Below are positions 7,342 through 18,066 of a stretch of DNA of 64,000 bases, piece after piece. A model generated the notes under the pieces. That model was not told the DNA's origin and ran no database searches. It saw only the letters and a program-made list of their open reading frames with translations. Each line of letters opens with the position of its first letter. Position 1 is the stretch's first letter. The stretch spans positions 1,612,001-1,676,000 of the forward strand of contig NZ_NKFL01000006.1 in assembly GCF_002223055.1 (NCBI RefSeq), read 5' to 3'. This stretch comes from Burkholderia sp. HI2500. Lineage in GTDB: Bacteria > Pseudomonadota > Gammaproteobacteria > Burkholderiales > Burkholderiaceae. The translations under genes and the position numbers were made by a program.

Positions 7342-8661
7342 ATGCAGACCCGATCCACCCTCGATGAGCATGCGACAGTCGCAGCGCCGGCGCCCGCGCG
7401 CACCGCGAAGCACTACCTGCTGGCCGGCTGGGCCAGCATGGCCGGCACCACGATCGAGTGGTACGACTTCTTCCTCTACGGCACCGCCGCCGCCCTCGTC
7501 TTCAACCGCATCTTCTTCCCGTCGCTGGACCCGGTCGTCGGCACGCTGGCCGCGTTCGGCACGTTCGCGGTCGGCTTCATCGGCCGGCCGATGGGCGGCA
7601 TCGTGTTCGGCCACTTCGGCGACCGCATCGGCCGCAAGTCGATGCTGATGATCACGCTGCTGCTGATGGGCGTGCCGAGCATGATCATCGGGCTGATCCC
7701 GTCGTACGACCGCATCGGCTACTGGGCCGCCGCGCTGCTGATCGCGATGCGCTTCCTGCAGGGGATGGCCGTCGGCGGCGAATGGGGCGGCGCGGTGCTG
7801 ATGGCCGTCGAACACGCGCCGAAGGGCCGCAAGGGGCTGTTCGGCAGCCTGCCGCAGACGGGCGTCGGGCTCGGCCTGATCCTGTCGTCGGTCGCGATGG
7901 CCGCGGTGGCCGCGCTGCCGGAAGCCGACATGCTGTCGTGGGGCTGGCGCGTGCCGTTCCTCGCGAGCATCGCGCTCGTCGGCCTCGGCTGGTTCATCCG
8001 CGCGAAGGTGCCCGAGTCGCCCGACTTCGAGAAGATGCAGCGCCAGGGCAAGGCCGAGAAGTCGCCGGTGACGGCCGCGCTGCGCCGCCATCCGCGCGAG
8101 GTGCTGACGATCGTCGGCGCGCGCGCCGCCGAGAACACCTGGTTCTACATGGTCGTCACGTTCGCGCTCGCCTACGCGACGCAGCAACTGCAGCTGCCGA
8201 AGGCCGAGATGCTGCACGCGATCACGGCCGGCGCGGCGCTGTCGCTCGTCACGATGCCGCTGTGCGGCCACCTGAGCGACCGCATCGGCCAGCGCCGGAT
8301 GTTCGCGATCGGCCTCGTGCTGATGTGCGCATTCGCCGCGCCGTTCTTCATGATGCTCGGCACGCAGCAGGTGTCGTACGCGTGGTGGGCGATCGTGCTC
8401 GGCCTCGGCGTCGTGTTCCCGATCCTCTATGCGCCGGAATCGCTGCTGTTCGCGCAGCAGTTCCCCGCGGAAATCCGCTACAGCGGCATCTCGCTGTCGG
8501 TGCAGCTCGCCGGCGTGATCGGCGGCGGCTTCGCGCCGATGATCGCGACGTCGCTGCTCAAGGCCGGCGGCGGCCAGCCGCATTACGTGATCGCGTACCT
8601 CGTCGGCTTCGGCGTGTTCGCGCTCATGTGTACCGCGTTGATGCGACCGGCACGCGCGTGA
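7342..8661 (+). CDS. MFS transporter, metabolite:H+ symporter type
   Basis: A 439-residue inner-membrane protein with 12 predicted helices. [20 protein letters not shown] and the loop [13 protein letters not shown] (the MFS D-R-x-G-R motif) are typical of the metabolite:proton symporter family that takes up dicarboxylates, shikimate and similar acids. It is followed by mmsA after 112 bases and mmsB, all on the same strand. A short organic acid such as 3-hydroxyisobutyrate or a related hydroxy acid is a reasonable guess for its substrate, from context only. The LysR gene upstream is divergent. Confidence 0.9.
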   Translation: MQTRSTLDEHATVAAPAPARTAKHYLLAGWASMAGTTIEWYDFFLYGTAAALVFNRIFFPSLDPVVGTLAAFGTFAVGFIGRPMGGIVFGHFGDRIGRKSMLMITLLLMGVPSMIIGLIPSYDRIGYWAAALLIAMRFLQGMAVGGEWGGAVLMAVEHAPKGRKGLFGSLPQTGVGLGLILSSVAMAAVAALPEADMLSWGWRVPFLASIALVGLGWFIRAKVPESPDFEKMQRQGKAEKSPVTAALRRHPREVLTIVGARAAENTWFYMVVTFALAYATQQLQLPKAEMLHAITAGAALSLVTMPLCGHLSDRIGQRRMFAIGLVLMCAFAAPFFMMLGTQQVSYAWWAIVLGLGVVFPILYAPESLLFAQQFPAEIRYSGISLSVQLAGVIGGGFAPMIATSLLKAGGGQPHYVIAYLVGFGVFALMCTALMRPARA

Positions 8662-8773
8662 GCACGCCGGCCGGCATTCGATCGATTTCAGTTCAGCCTG
8701 CTGCCCGCCGCGCCTCCACGCGCGGCGCAAGCAGACACCCTTTTCATCGTCACACCGCTTTACGGAGACATCC

Positions 8774-10300
8774 ATGAACGCCGCAGTTCCCCAGACCACC
8801 CTCGCCCTGCCCACCGCCAAGCTGCTGATCGACGGCGCATTCGTCGAATCGCAAAGCGCCGAATGGGGCGACATCGTCAACCCGGCGACGCAGGAAGTGA
8901 TCGGCCGCGTGCCGTTTGCGACGCTCGAGGAGGTCGATGCCGCGATCGCGTCCGCGCAGCGCGCGTTCCAGACCTGGAAGACGACGCCGATCGGCGCGCG
9001 GCTGCGCATCATGCTGAAGTTCCAGGATCTCGTGCGCCGCAATCTCGAACGGATCGCGCACACGCTGACGGCCGAGCAAGGCAAGACGCTGCCCGACGCG
9101 CAGGGCGACATCTTCCGCGGCCTCGAAGTGGTCGAGCACGCGTGCTCGATCGGCACGCTGCAGCAGGGCGAATTCGCGGAGAACGTCGCGGGCGGCGTCG
9201 ACACCTACACGCTGCGCCAGCCGATCGGCGTGTGCGCGGGCATCACGCCGTTCAACTTCCCCGGCATGATCCCGCTGTGGATGTTCCCGATGGCGATCGT
9301 GTGCGGCAACACGTTCGTGCTGAAGCCGTCGGAGCAGGACCCGCTGTCGACGATGCAGCTCGTCGAACTCGCGATCGAGGCCGGCGTGCCGCAAGGCGTG
9401 CTGAACGTCGTGCACGGCGGCAAGACGGTGGTCGACCGCCTCTGCACGCATCCGGACATCAAGGCGATCTCGTTCGTCGGCTCGACGCGGGTCGGCACGC
9501 ACGTGTACAACCTCGGCAGCCAGCACGGCAAGCGCGTGCAGTCGATGATGGGCGCGAAGAACCACGCGGTCGTGCTGCCCGATGCGCACCGCGAGCAGTC
9601 GATCAACGCGCTCGTCGGCGCGGGCTTCGGCGCGGCCGGCCAGCGCTGCATGGCGACGTCGGTCGTCGTGCTGGTCGGCAAGGCACGCGACTGGCTGCCG
9701 GAGCTCGTCGAAAAGGCGAAGGCGCTGAAGGTCAATGCGGGCGCGGAAGCCGGCACGGACGTCGGCCCGGTCGTGTCGAAGGCCGCGAAGGAACGCATCC
9801 TGTCGCTGATCGACGAAGGCGTGAAGGCCGGCGCGAAACTCGAACTCGACGGCCGCAACGTGAAGGTGCCCGGCTACGAGCAGGGCAACTTCGTCGGCCC
9901 GACGATCTTCTCGGGCGTGACGACCGACATGTCGATCTACACGGAAGAAATCTTCGGGCCGGTGGTGGTCGTGCTCGAAGCCGACACGCTCGATGAAGCG
10001 ATCGCGCTCGTCAACCGCAACCCGATGGGCAACGGCGTGGGCCTGTTCACGCAGAGCGGCGCGGCCGCACGCAAGTTCCAGAACGAGATCGACATCGGCC
10101 AGGTCGGCATCAACATCCCGATCCCGGTGCCGGTGCCCTACTTCAGCTTCACCGGCTCGCGTGGCTCGAAGCTCGGCGATCTCGGCCCGTACGGCAAGCA
10201 GGTCGTGCAGTTCTATACGCAGACGAAGACGGTCACCGCGCGCTGGTTCGACGACGACGCGACGGCCGGCGGCGTGAACACGACGATCGCGCTGCGCTGA
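8774..10300 (+). CDS. mmsA: CoA-acylating methylmalonate-semialdehyde dehydrogenase
   Basis: A 508-residue aldehyde dehydrogenase. The catalytic loop [11 protein letters not shown] carries the nucleophilic Cys, and [20 protein letters not shown] and [14 protein letters not shown] are diagnostic of the CoA-dependent MmsA/IolA group. It oxidises methylmalonate semialdehyde to propionyl-CoA, or malonate semialdehyde to acetyl-CoA, in valine, beta-alanine or inositol breakdown. The ATG at 8774 follows ACGGAGACATCC. mmsB begins 16 bases after the stop, so the two are one operon. Confidence 0.96.
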   Translation: MNAAVPQTTLALPTAKLLIDGAFVESQSAEWGDIVNPATQEVIGRVPFATLEEVDAAIASAQRAFQTWKTTPIGARLRIMLKFQDLVRRNLERIAHTLTAEQGKTLPDAQGDIFRGLEVVEHACSIGTLQQGEFAENVAGGVDTYTLRQPIGVCAGITPFNFPGMIPLWMFPMAIVCGNTFVLKPSEQDPLSTMQLVELAIEAGVPQGVLNVVHGGKTVVDRLCTHPDIKAISFVGSTRVGTHVYNLGSQHGKRVQSMMGAKNHAVVLPDAHREQSINALVGAGFGAAGQRCMATSVVVLVGKARDWLPELVEKAKALKVNAGAEAGTDVGPVVSKAAKERILSLIDEGVKAGAKLELDGRNVKVPGYEQGNFVGPTIFSGVTTDMSIYTEEIFGPVVVVLEADTLDEAIALVNRNPMGNGVGLFTQSGAAARKFQNEIDIGQVGINIPIPVPVPYFSFTGSRGSKLGDLGPYGKQVVQFYTQTKTVTARWFDDDATAGGVNTTIALR

Positions 10301-10316
10301 CCCCGGGAGCCTGCAC

Positions 10317-11207
10317 ATGGAAATTGCATTCATCGGACTCGGCAACATGGGCGGCCCGATGGCCGCCAACCTGCTGAAAGCCGGCCACGCGCTGACGGTG
10401 TTCGACCTCGACGCGCACGCGGTCGACGTCGCGGTGCGCGCCGGCGCGACGGCCGCCGGCTCGCCGCGCGAAGCGGCCGCGCGCGGCGCCATCGTGATCA
10501 CGATGCTGCCGGCCGCGCAGCACGTGCGTGCGGTCTACCTCGGCGACGACGGCGTGCTGGCCGGCGCACGCGCCGACGCTGCGCTGATCGACTGCAGCAC
10601 GATCGATCCGGGCACCGTGCGCGCGGTGGCCGAGGCCGCCGCGCAGCGCAGCTTCCCGCTCGCCGACGCGCCCGTGTCGGGCGGCACGGGCGGCGCGCTG
10701 GCCGGCACGCTGACCTTCATGGTCGGCGCGGACGCCGCGCTGTTCGAGCGCATCCGCCCCGTGCTGCTCGACATGGGCAGGAACGTCGTGCAGTGCGGCG
10801 GCACGGGCACCGGGCAGATCGCGAAGATCTGCAACAACCTGCTGCTCGGGATCTCGATGATGGGCGTATCGGAAGCGATGGCGCTCGGCGCGGCGCTCGG
10901 GATCGATCCGGCCGTGCTGGCCGGCATCATCAATACGTCGACCGGCCGCTGCTGGAGCTCGGACGCGTACAACCCGTATCCGGGCGTGAGCGACACCGCG
11001 CCGGCCGCGCGCGGCTACGCGGGCGGGTTCGCGGCGAACCTGATGCTGAAGGATCTCGGGCTCGCGACCGAAGCGGCACGCAGCGCCCACCAGCCGGTGT
11101 GGATGGGCGCGCTCGCGCAGCAGCTCTATCAGTCGATGAGCCAGCAGGGGCTCGGCACGCTCGACTTCTCCGCGTGCGTGAAGCTGTACGAGGCGCAGCC
11201 GGCGTAA
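10317..11207 (+). CDS. mmsB: 3-hydroxyisobutyrate dehydrogenase
   Basis: A 296-residue beta-hydroxyacid dehydrogenase with an N-terminal NAD-binding motif (GLGNMGGPMAANLLKAGH). The substrate motif DAPVSGGTGGA and the catalytic Lys region GQIAKICNNLLLG are both present. It converts 3-hydroxyisobutyrate to methylmalonate semialdehyde, the substrate of the adjacent mmsA product. The start follows GGGAG. A hairpin followed by T residues lies just after the gene. Confidence 0.95.
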   Translation: MEIAFIGLGNMGGPMAANLLKAGHALTVFDLDAHAVDVAVRAGATAAGSPREAAARGAIVITMLPAAQHVRAVYLGDDGVLAGARADAALIDCSTIDPGTVRAVAEAAAQRSFPLADAPVSGGTGGALAGTLTFMVGADAALFERIRPVLLDMGRNVVQCGGTGTGQIAKICNNLLLGISMMGVSEAMALGAALGIDPAVLAGIINTSTGRCWSSDAYNPYPGVSDTAPAARGYAGGFAANLMLKDLGLATEAARSAHQPVWMGALAQQLYQSMSQQGLGTLDFSACVKLYEAQPA

Positions 11208-11238
11208 CCGCCGCCGCCCGCACCGGACGTGCGTCGAC

Positions 11239-11273
11239 CCGCGATGTGCCTGAACGGCATCGCGGATCGTTTT
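11239..11273 (+). terminator. Probable Rho-independent terminator after mmsB
   Basis: The arms CCGCGATG (11239-11246) and CATCGCGG (11258-11265) are perfectly complementary around an 11-base loop, followed by ATCGTTTT. It sits 32 bases after the mmsB stop, between convergent genes. Confidence 0.6.
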
Positions 11274-11329
11274 GCATGCGGGGGAAGGAAAACGTGCGGC
11301 ACGGACGCGGCGTCAACGCCGCCGGTCGC

Positions 11330-11662
11330 TCAACCGCGCGGGTTCGACGCCGTCTCGAAGGTCGGATGGCACTCGAACGCAAGTTCGGAGCGCGCGCCGA
11401 CACGGCTGCCGCTGGTCAGCGATTCCTGCTTCATGCTCGCGCGCATGCCGCGCTGCGTGCAATAGTTGGTGGCTTCGTCGACGGCCTTCGTATGGGCATC
11501 GGCCCACGTCGTCGACACGCCGACCGTGCGCGTCGTCACGGTATAGACGTTCGGGTTCGACGTCGCGGTCACGTCGGAAGCGGTCGAACACGCGGCGAGC
11601 AAGCATACGGCAGCCGCGACGGTCAACCATCGCAAGGTTCGAAAGGATACTGGAATGGACAT
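11330..11662 (-). CDS. Small predicted lipoprotein, function unknown
   Basis: A 110-residue protein with a lipoprotein signal peptide: positive start, hydrophobic stretch, lipobox LLAAC with Cys25. The mature part is soluble, rich in Thr/Ser near the start, and contains two further Cys residues (CTQRGM and FECHP) that could form a disulfide. It is convergent with mmsB. The ATG at 11662 is chosen because it begins the signal peptide. Seven C residues occupy the place of the ribosome-binding site directly before it. I do not recognise the family. Confidence 0.7.
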   Translation of the reverse strand: MSIPVSFRTLRWLTVAAAVCLLAACSTASDVTATSNPNVYTVTTRTVGVSTTWADAHTKAVDEATNYCTQRGMRASMKQESLTSGSRVGARSELAFECHPTFETASNPRG

Positions 11663-11893
11663 GGGGGGGCAGGCGCGCGCCGTTCGACGCGCATTGAGCA
11701 ACATAGGCGACAGTATGCCTGCTCGATCGCCGGAGATCATGCCCCTTTCAGTGAACACATTGTTTCGAATGGTTAAACGATGATGAAAATGGGGCAATAT
11801 TTCCGCCCCCGTTCCGGGCCAGATCGCGTCAGCGGGTAGTTTTGCCCGGTTGCCCGCCTGCCGCAGCCCCGTTGCCCGTTGCCTGGCGGCCGA

Positions 11894-14314
11894 TCAGTGT
11901 GCAACTTCCTGCCGGATTCGTGCCGACGCCTCCGCCAGGTTCCGCCACGCCGGCTGCCCCGGCGCGTAGCGCGCGCGGATATACGCGGCCAGCTCGGCCA
12001 TCTGCCGGTCGTCGAATGCATCGCCGAAGCCCGGCATGTAGCCGAGTTCGCCGGTGGCCGGCTGGTCGATCCCGTGATGCAGCACGCGCAGCAGGTTGTC
12101 CGGCGCGGCCTGGCTGACGCTCGTGTTGAGCCCCATCAGCGGGCGTACGCCGAAATGCCCGACGCCGCCCGATTCCGCATGACACACCGCACACGCGGCG
12201 TCGAACGCCCGGCGACCGTTCTCGAGGCCGAGCGTCGCGACGGCTTCCGCGCCGCGCGCCTGCCGGGCGGCCGCGTCGGCGGCGGCCGCTGCGTCGACGG
12301 GCGGCGACAGCGACGCGAGATAGTGCGCGATCGCCTGGACGTCGGCCTCCGGCAGCGCCGCGAGCCCCGCGACGACGGGCGCCATCGGCCCGGCCGCGAC
12401 GCCATGCTGCGCGGAGAAGCCCGTACGCAGGTAGTCGAACAGCGCACCTTCGGTCCACGGCACCGGCGAAGCCGGCGACGCGACGAGCGGCGGCGCGACC
12501 CAACCCTCGGCCTCGCCGCCCGACAGGTACGCAACACCACCCTTCTCCGCACCCAGCGCGTTGCGCGGCGTATGACACGCGCCGCAGTGCCCGGCGCCAT
12601 CGACCAGATACTTGCCGCGATTCCACGTCGCGGAGCGTGCCGGGTCCGGCGCGAACGGCCGCGCATCGTGAAACAGCCAGTTCCACCCGGCGACGAGGCG
12701 CCGCTGGTCGAGCGGGAACGGCAGCTTCGTCTTCGGCGGCACGTGTTTCACCGGCGGTTGCGACATCAGGTACGCATAGAGCGCGAGCAAATCAGGCTCG
12801 CTCAGCTTCGCGAACGCCGTGTACGGGAACGCCGGGTACAGGTGCGTGCCGTCGCGCGAGATGCCTTCGCGCATCGCGCGCGCGAACGCCGGATACGACC
12901 ACGTGCCGATGCCGGTGTCCGGATCGGGCGTGAGGTTCGTCGTGTAGATCGTGCCGAACGGCGTATCGAGTGCAAGGCCGCCCGCGTTGGTCGCGCCGCC
13001 GGGCGCCGTGTGGCACACCGCGCAATCGCCGGCGAGCGCGACCAGGCGGCCGCGCTCGAGCGTCGCCGCGCTCCACATCGCGCCGTCCGCGCCGCCGGGC
13101 GCAACGGGTGCGATCGACGTGGGGCCCGGCAGGATCGCGCAGGCCAGGCCGATCAGCCCGCCGACCACCCCGCCCACGCCGCCGCCGGCCAGCCAGCGGC
13201 GCCAGCGCGATGCGCGACGCGGGTCGCGGCGCCCCGCTTCCGCGGAATCGGCCGGCACCGGTCGCGCAAGCGCCGCGCGAATGCGCTCGGCGTCGAACGG
13301 CGGTGCGCGAAACCGCACGCCCGTCGCGTCGTACAGTGCGTTCGCGATCGCCGCCGCCGCGGGCGCCGCCGCCTGCTCGATCCGGCGCGCGTCGTGCACG
13401 GACAGCTCGCCGTGCGCGCGATCGGCCGTGTCCGTGTCGCCGAACGCAATCAGTTCATGAGCGATCGCATCCGGCTGCGCACCCATGCCGGTTTCGTCGT
13501 GCGCGGGCCGCGCGGACAGGCGCGCGCCCATCACGCGCGAAATCGCCGCCTCGATCTGCCATGCGGGCAAGCCGGCCATCGACGCGTCGCCCGGTGCGCC
13601 GGCACCCTGCCCGGCCACGACGCGCCGCACCGCGACGTCGCCCGTCGCGCGGTCGACCTCGAGATCCACGACCCATGCGGACCAGCGCGCATCGCCGTCG
13701 CCTGTCGCGTCGGCCGCCGCCGATGGGTTGCCGGAAGACGCTCCGGCACCATCGAAAGCGAAGCCGCGCCCGCTCAGGCGCGCATGAGCATCCGGGGCGA
13801 CCGCGGCCGGTGCGCCCCATGCCGCACGCTCGCTGACCATCCGGATGATCTCGCGCGGCCCGGCGTCCCGCGCCGCATCGAGATGCTGCAGGCGCAACGC
13901 GACCGGGTCGCGCCGCAACGCGCCCGCGAGTTCGTCGACGAAGGATTCGCGCGCGAACACGTGGGCATGCCCGGGAATCGTATGACCGGCATCGGCGAGT
14001 TCGATCGACGTCTGCGCGTGCCGGTAGACGAACGGCTCGGTCGGGCCGGTATCCGCGCGTTCGGTCTGCGCACCATGCGGCGCGTGACGATCGTCCGGGG
14101 CCGCCTGCGCGCGATAGCGCCAGGTCGTCATCCGCCCGTCGGCCGCGGTCCGCGTTTCGACGTCGAGCGATACCTGCGCGTCTGCGTGTGTATCGCCGAT
14201 CGGCCAGGTGTAGCGCGCGTGGTGTGCGCGCGAGGTATCGGCGCCCACTTCATCGCGCGGCTCGGGGCCCGTCACGCGCTCCGGTGCGACGGGCAAGCCC
14301 GCGTCAGGCTTCAT
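11894..14314 (-). CDS. Tri-haem cytochrome c subunit of nicotinate dehydrogenase with a vestigial molybdopterin lobe
   Basis: An 806-residue protein matching the C-terminal part of NicB-type nicotinate dehydrogenase subunits. Residues 1 to about 350 resemble only the second half of the molybdopterin domain (GHAHVFARESFVDELAGALR; WSAWVVDLEVDRATGDVAVR). The conserved GxGE segment with the catalytic Glu is replaced by RRIEQAAAPAAAAIANAL. A membrane segment near 372-396 is followed by three class I cytochrome c domains with CxxCH at about 431, 577 and 708. It should pass electrons from the hydroxylase to the respiratory chain in the periplasmic membrane. The start overlaps the nicA stop by 11 bases, implying coupled translation. 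The catalytic Mo subunit is probably the separate gene at 20000-22291. Confidence 0.85.
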   Translation of the reverse strand: MKPDAGLPVAPERVTGPEPRDEVGADTSRAHHARYTWPIGDTHADAQVSLDVETRTAADGRMTTWRYRAQAAPDDRHAPHGAQTERADTGPTEPFVYRHAQTSIELADAGHTIPGHAHVFARESFVDELAGALRRDPVALRLQHLDAARDAGPREIIRMVSERAAWGAPAAVAPDAHARLSGRGFAFDGAGASSGNPSAAADATGDGDARWSAWVVDLEVDRATGDVAVRRVVAGQGAGAPGDASMAGLPAWQIEAAISRVMGARLSARPAHDETGMGAQPDAIAHELIAFGDTDTADRAHGELSVHDARRIEQAAAPAAAAIANALYDATGVRFRAPPFDAERIRAALARPVPADSAEAGRRDPRRASRWRRWLAGGGVGGVVGGLIGLACAILPGPTSIAPVAPGGADGAMWSAATLERGRLVALAGDCAVCHTAPGGATNAGGLALDTPFGTIYTTNLTPDPDTGIGTWSYPAFARAMREGISRDGTHLYPAFPYTAFAKLSEPDLLALYAYLMSQPPVKHVPPKTKLPFPLDQRRLVAGWNWLFHDARPFAPDPARSATWNRGKYLVDGAGHCGACHTPRNALGAEKGGVAYLSGGEAEGWVAPPLVASPASPVPWTEGALFDYLRTGFSAQHGVAAGPMAPVVAGLAALPEADVQAIAHYLASLSPPVDAAAAADAAARQARGAEAVATLGLENGRRAFDAACAVCHAESGGVGHFGVRPLMGLNTSVSQAAPDNLLRVLHHGIDQPATGELGYMPGFGDAFDDRQMAELAAYIRARYAPGQPAWRNLAEASARIRQEVAH

Positions 14315-14807
14315 CGCCGCCTCGCAGGTAGCGTGCCGCGCGATGCACGGCCCGGATGATTTCCAGGTGCGTGCCGCAGCGGCAAAGATTGAAGCGCAAC
14401 GCATCGCGGATCGCCGCATCGTCCGGCGCGGGATGGCGGTCGAGCAGCGCCTTCGTGCTCATGATCATCCCGTTCAGGCAATAGCCGCACTGCGCTGCCT
14501 GCTCGTCGATGAACGCGCGCTGGATCGGATGCGGCGCGTCGTGCGACCCGAGCCCTTCCAGCGTCGTGACGTCGCGCCCGCTCGCGGCGGCGGCCGGCAC
14601 GACGCACGAACGCGTGGCCTGCCCGTCGACCAGCACCGTGCATGCGCCGCACTGCCCGAGCCCGCAACCGTACTTCGGGCCGTTGAGCGCGCAGTCGTTG
14701 CGCAGGACCAGCAGCAGCGGCGCGTCGGGCGCGGCCTCGACGAAGGTGTGCGGCGTGCCGTTCACGCGAAACGCCAGCGGCCGCGACGGGGAAGCGGGAT
14801 GGGACAT
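14304..14807 (-). CDS. nicA: Nicotinate dehydrogenase [2Fe-2S] subunit
   Basis: A 167-residue iron-sulfur subunit of the xanthine dehydrogenase family. An N-terminal plant-type ferredoxin domain has CGLGQCGACTVLVDG with a later Cys. The C-terminal helical domain has QCGYCLNG and NLCRCGTH, so two [2Fe-2S] clusters are expected. It carries electrons from the Mo site to the cytochrome subunit during hydroxylation of nicotinate to 6-hydroxynicotinate. The ATG at 14807 gives the normal length; longer in-frame starts are spurious. It lies between nicC and the cytochrome gene on the same strand. Confidence 0.92.
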   Translation of the reverse strand: MSHPASPSRPLAFRVNGTPHTFVEAAPDAPLLLVLRNDCALNGPKYGCGLGQCGACTVLVDGQATRSCVVPAAAASGRDVTTLEGLGSHDAPHPIQRAFIDEQAAQCGYCLNGMIMSTKALLDRHPAPDDAAIRDALRFNLCRCGTHLEIIRAVHRAARYLRGGDEA

Positions 14808-14958
14808 GAAGGGATCCGGAATGCGGCGGGCAACCGGCAGCGGGCACTGCCGCCGGCGCGCGCCTGACATATAACACGCCGAAAAACACACGGTCCGGCG
14901 CATCGTCGCGCGCGACGCCGACGGCGCAGCACAGGCCGGCGCGGGCATCGCGTACGCG

Positions 14959-16204
<1,246 letters not shown>

Positions 16205-16318
16205 ATTCAGGACAAGCGGATTGTCTTCAACGACAACGGCATTCGGGAAAACACCAATAATTCCATGAATATCCGCACCATAAAGCGATACACGCAAGAT
16301 CGACGTCATTTTGATCCA

Positions 16319-16347
16319 TTGCCATTTTCAAATGTACACACTAGACT
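16319..16347 (+). promoter_or_regulatory. Candidate nicE promoter with NicR-type operator
   Basis: TTGCCA (16319-16324) and TAGACT (16342-16347) are spaced by 17 bases, a good sigma-70 layout reading towards nicE. The motif GTACACACTAG (16334-16344) overlaps the -10 and is identical over 11 bases to the reverse complement of the site before nicT. A repressor bound here would block the plus-strand nic operon. Confidence 0.6.
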
Positions 16348-16414
16348 TTGCTCGACATCCGGCGATCCCGCACCCGCGTGTCGCCCCACCCTTACCGACA
16401 CGGAGCCTTCCGTC

Positions 16415-17167
16415 ATGAGCAAGACCTACCGCATCGGCCAGATCGTGCCGAGTTCCAACACGACGATGGAAACCGAGATTCCCGCGATGCTGCGGCTGCG
16501 CGAAGCGATCCGCCCCGAGCGCTTCACGTATCACTCGAGCCGGATGCGGATGAAGAAGGTCGTCAAGGAAGAACTCGCGGCGATGGACGCCGAATCCGAC
16601 CGCTGCGCGGTGGAACTGAGCGACGCGCGCGTCGACGTGCTCGGCTACGCGTGCCTGGTCGCGATCATGGCGATGGGGCACGGCTATCACCGCGTGTCGC
16701 AGGCGCGCCTGACGAAGCACACGGCGGACAACGGCGCGCAGGCGCCGGTGCTGACGAGTGCGGGCGCGCTCGTCGACGCGCTGAAGGTGATCGGCGCGAA
16801 GCGGATCGTCGTCGTCGCGCCGTACATGCTGCCGCTGACCGAACTCGTGGTCGACTACATCCGCAACGAAGGCTTTGACGTGCTTGCGTACCGCGCGCTG
16901 GAGATCCCCGACAACCTCGACGTCGGCCGCCACGACCCGGCGCGCCTGCCCGACATCGTGAAGACGCTGCCGTACCAGGACGCCGATGCGATCGTGCTGT
17001 CCGCGTGCGTGCAGATGCCGTCGCTGCCGGCCGTCGCGAAGGTCGAGGCGATGACGGGCAAGCCCGTGATCACGGCCGCGATCGCGACGACCTACGCGAT
17101 GCTGCGCGAGCTCGACCTCGAGCCGATCGTGCCCGGCGCCGGCGCGCTGCTGTCCGGCGCGTACTGA
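16415..17167 (+). CDS. nicE: Maleate cis-trans isomerase
   Basis: A 250-residue Asp/Glu-racemase-fold protein. The two catalytic cysteines of maleate isomerases are visible at Cys80 (GYACLVAIMAMGHG) and Cys198 (LSACVQMPSLP), and SSNTTMETEIP near the N-terminus binds the carboxylates. It converts maleate to fumarate, the last step of the maleamate pathway. The length equals that of known NicE proteins when the ATG at 16415 is used. nicD follows after 27 bases. Confidence 0.95.
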   Translation: MSKTYRIGQIVPSSNTTMETEIPAMLRLREAIRPERFTYHSSRMRMKKVVKEELAAMDAESDRCAVELSDARVDVLGYACLVAIMAMGHGYHRVSQARLTKHTADNGAQAPVLTSAGALVDALKVIGAKRIVVVAPYMLPLTELVVDYIRNEGFDVLAYRALEIPDNLDVGRHDPARLPDIVKTLPYQDADAIVLSACVQMPSLPAVAKVEAMTGKPVITAAIATTYAMLRELDLEPIVPGAGALLSGAY

Positions 17168-17194
17168 GCGCGGCCCTTTACCCGGAGTCCCTTC

Positions 17195-18031
17195 ATGCCC
17201 TCGACTTTCCTGTATGGCGCGAACATCCGCGCGAACGGCATCCGCCAGCACTACCTGCGCTACGGCGGCGCGACCGGCGCGCGCGCTTCGCGACCGGCGA
17301 TCGTGCTGATTCCCGGCATCACGAGCCCCGCGATCACGTGGGGTTTCGTCGGCGAAGTATTCGGCGCGGCGTTCGATACCTACGTGCTCGACGTGCGCGG
17401 CCGCGGGCTGTCCGACGCGTCGCCGTCGCTCGACTACAGCCTCGACGCACAGGCCGACGACGTCGCGGCGCTCGTCGCCGCGCTCGGCCTGCCGCGCACC
17501 AGCCTCGTCGGCCATTCGATGGGCGCGCGGATCGCCGCGCGCGCCGCGCGGCGCGGCATCCACGGGCTCGAATCGGTCGTGCTCGTCGATCCGCCCGTGT
17601 CGGGCCCGAACCGCCGCGACTATCCGGGCAAGCTGCCGTGGTACATCGACTCGATGGCGCTCGCGCGCGCCGGCACCGACGCCGAAGGCATGCGCGCGTT
17701 CTGCCCGACCTGGACCGACGCCGAGCTGCAGTTGCGCGCCGAATGGCTGCATACCTGCGACGAGCGCGCGGTGCGCGCGTCGTACGAAGGCTTTCATACC
17801 GACGATTTCCACGCGGACGCCGCGCAACTGGCCGTGCCGTCGCTGCTGATCACGGCCGAGCGCGGCGACGTGGTGCGCGACGACGATGTCGCCGAACTGC
17901 AGCGCGCGACGCCGTCGATGCGGCACGTGCGCGTGCCCGACGCCGGCCACATGATTCCGTGGGACAACGCAGCGGGCTTCTACGCGGCGTTCGGCGACTT
18001 CCTCGGCGCGCCGCTCGCGGCCCGACCCTGA
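17195..18031 (+). CDS. nicD: N-formylmaleamate deformylase
   Basis: A 278-residue alpha/beta hydrolase. The nucleophile elbow GHSMG places Ser108, an acid is likely at Asp132 (LVDPP) and the catalytic His is in AGHMIPWDN near the end. In the pathway it removes formate from N-formylmaleamate, giving maleamate. The operon position between nicE and nicX and the strong fit to the NicD subgroup (LDVRGRGLSDAS; LIPGITSPAITWG) support the assignment over a generic hydrolase. Confidence 0.92.
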   Translation: MPSTFLYGANIRANGIRQHYLRYGGATGARASRPAIVLIPGITSPAITWGFVGEVFGAAFDTYVLDVRGRGLSDASPSLDYSLDAQADDVAALVAALGLPRTSLVGHSMGARIAARAARRGIHGLESVVLVDPPVSGPNRRDYPGKLPWYIDSMALARAGTDAEGMRAFCPTWTDAELQLRAEWLHTCDERAVRASYEGFHTDDFHADAAQLAVPSLLITAERGDVVRDDDVAELQRATPSMRHVRVPDAGHMIPWDNAAGFYAAFGDFLGAPLAARP

Positions 18032-18066
18032 CCTCACTTCCCCTCACGCCTTTACCGGAGCCGACG

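Noticed and set aside
8750..10501. Long minus-strand frame (583 codons) across mmsA
   Set aside because: Arg/His/Asp-rich shadow of mmsA in a high-GC genome; the plus-strand product is a clear aldehyde dehydrogenase.
11879..14359. 826-codon plus-strand frame opposite the cytochrome gene
   Set aside because: The opposite strand shows three CxxCH motifs and family domains; this frame is compositional.
14808..14958. Separate promoter or NicR site between nicC and nicA
   Set aside because: No GTACAC-type motif or clear -35/-10 pair; the genes are best read as one operon.
17005..18066. N-terminal extension of nicX by about 350 codons
   Set aside because: It would overlap nicE and nicD in another frame; the ATG at 18067 gives iron ligands at the known positions.
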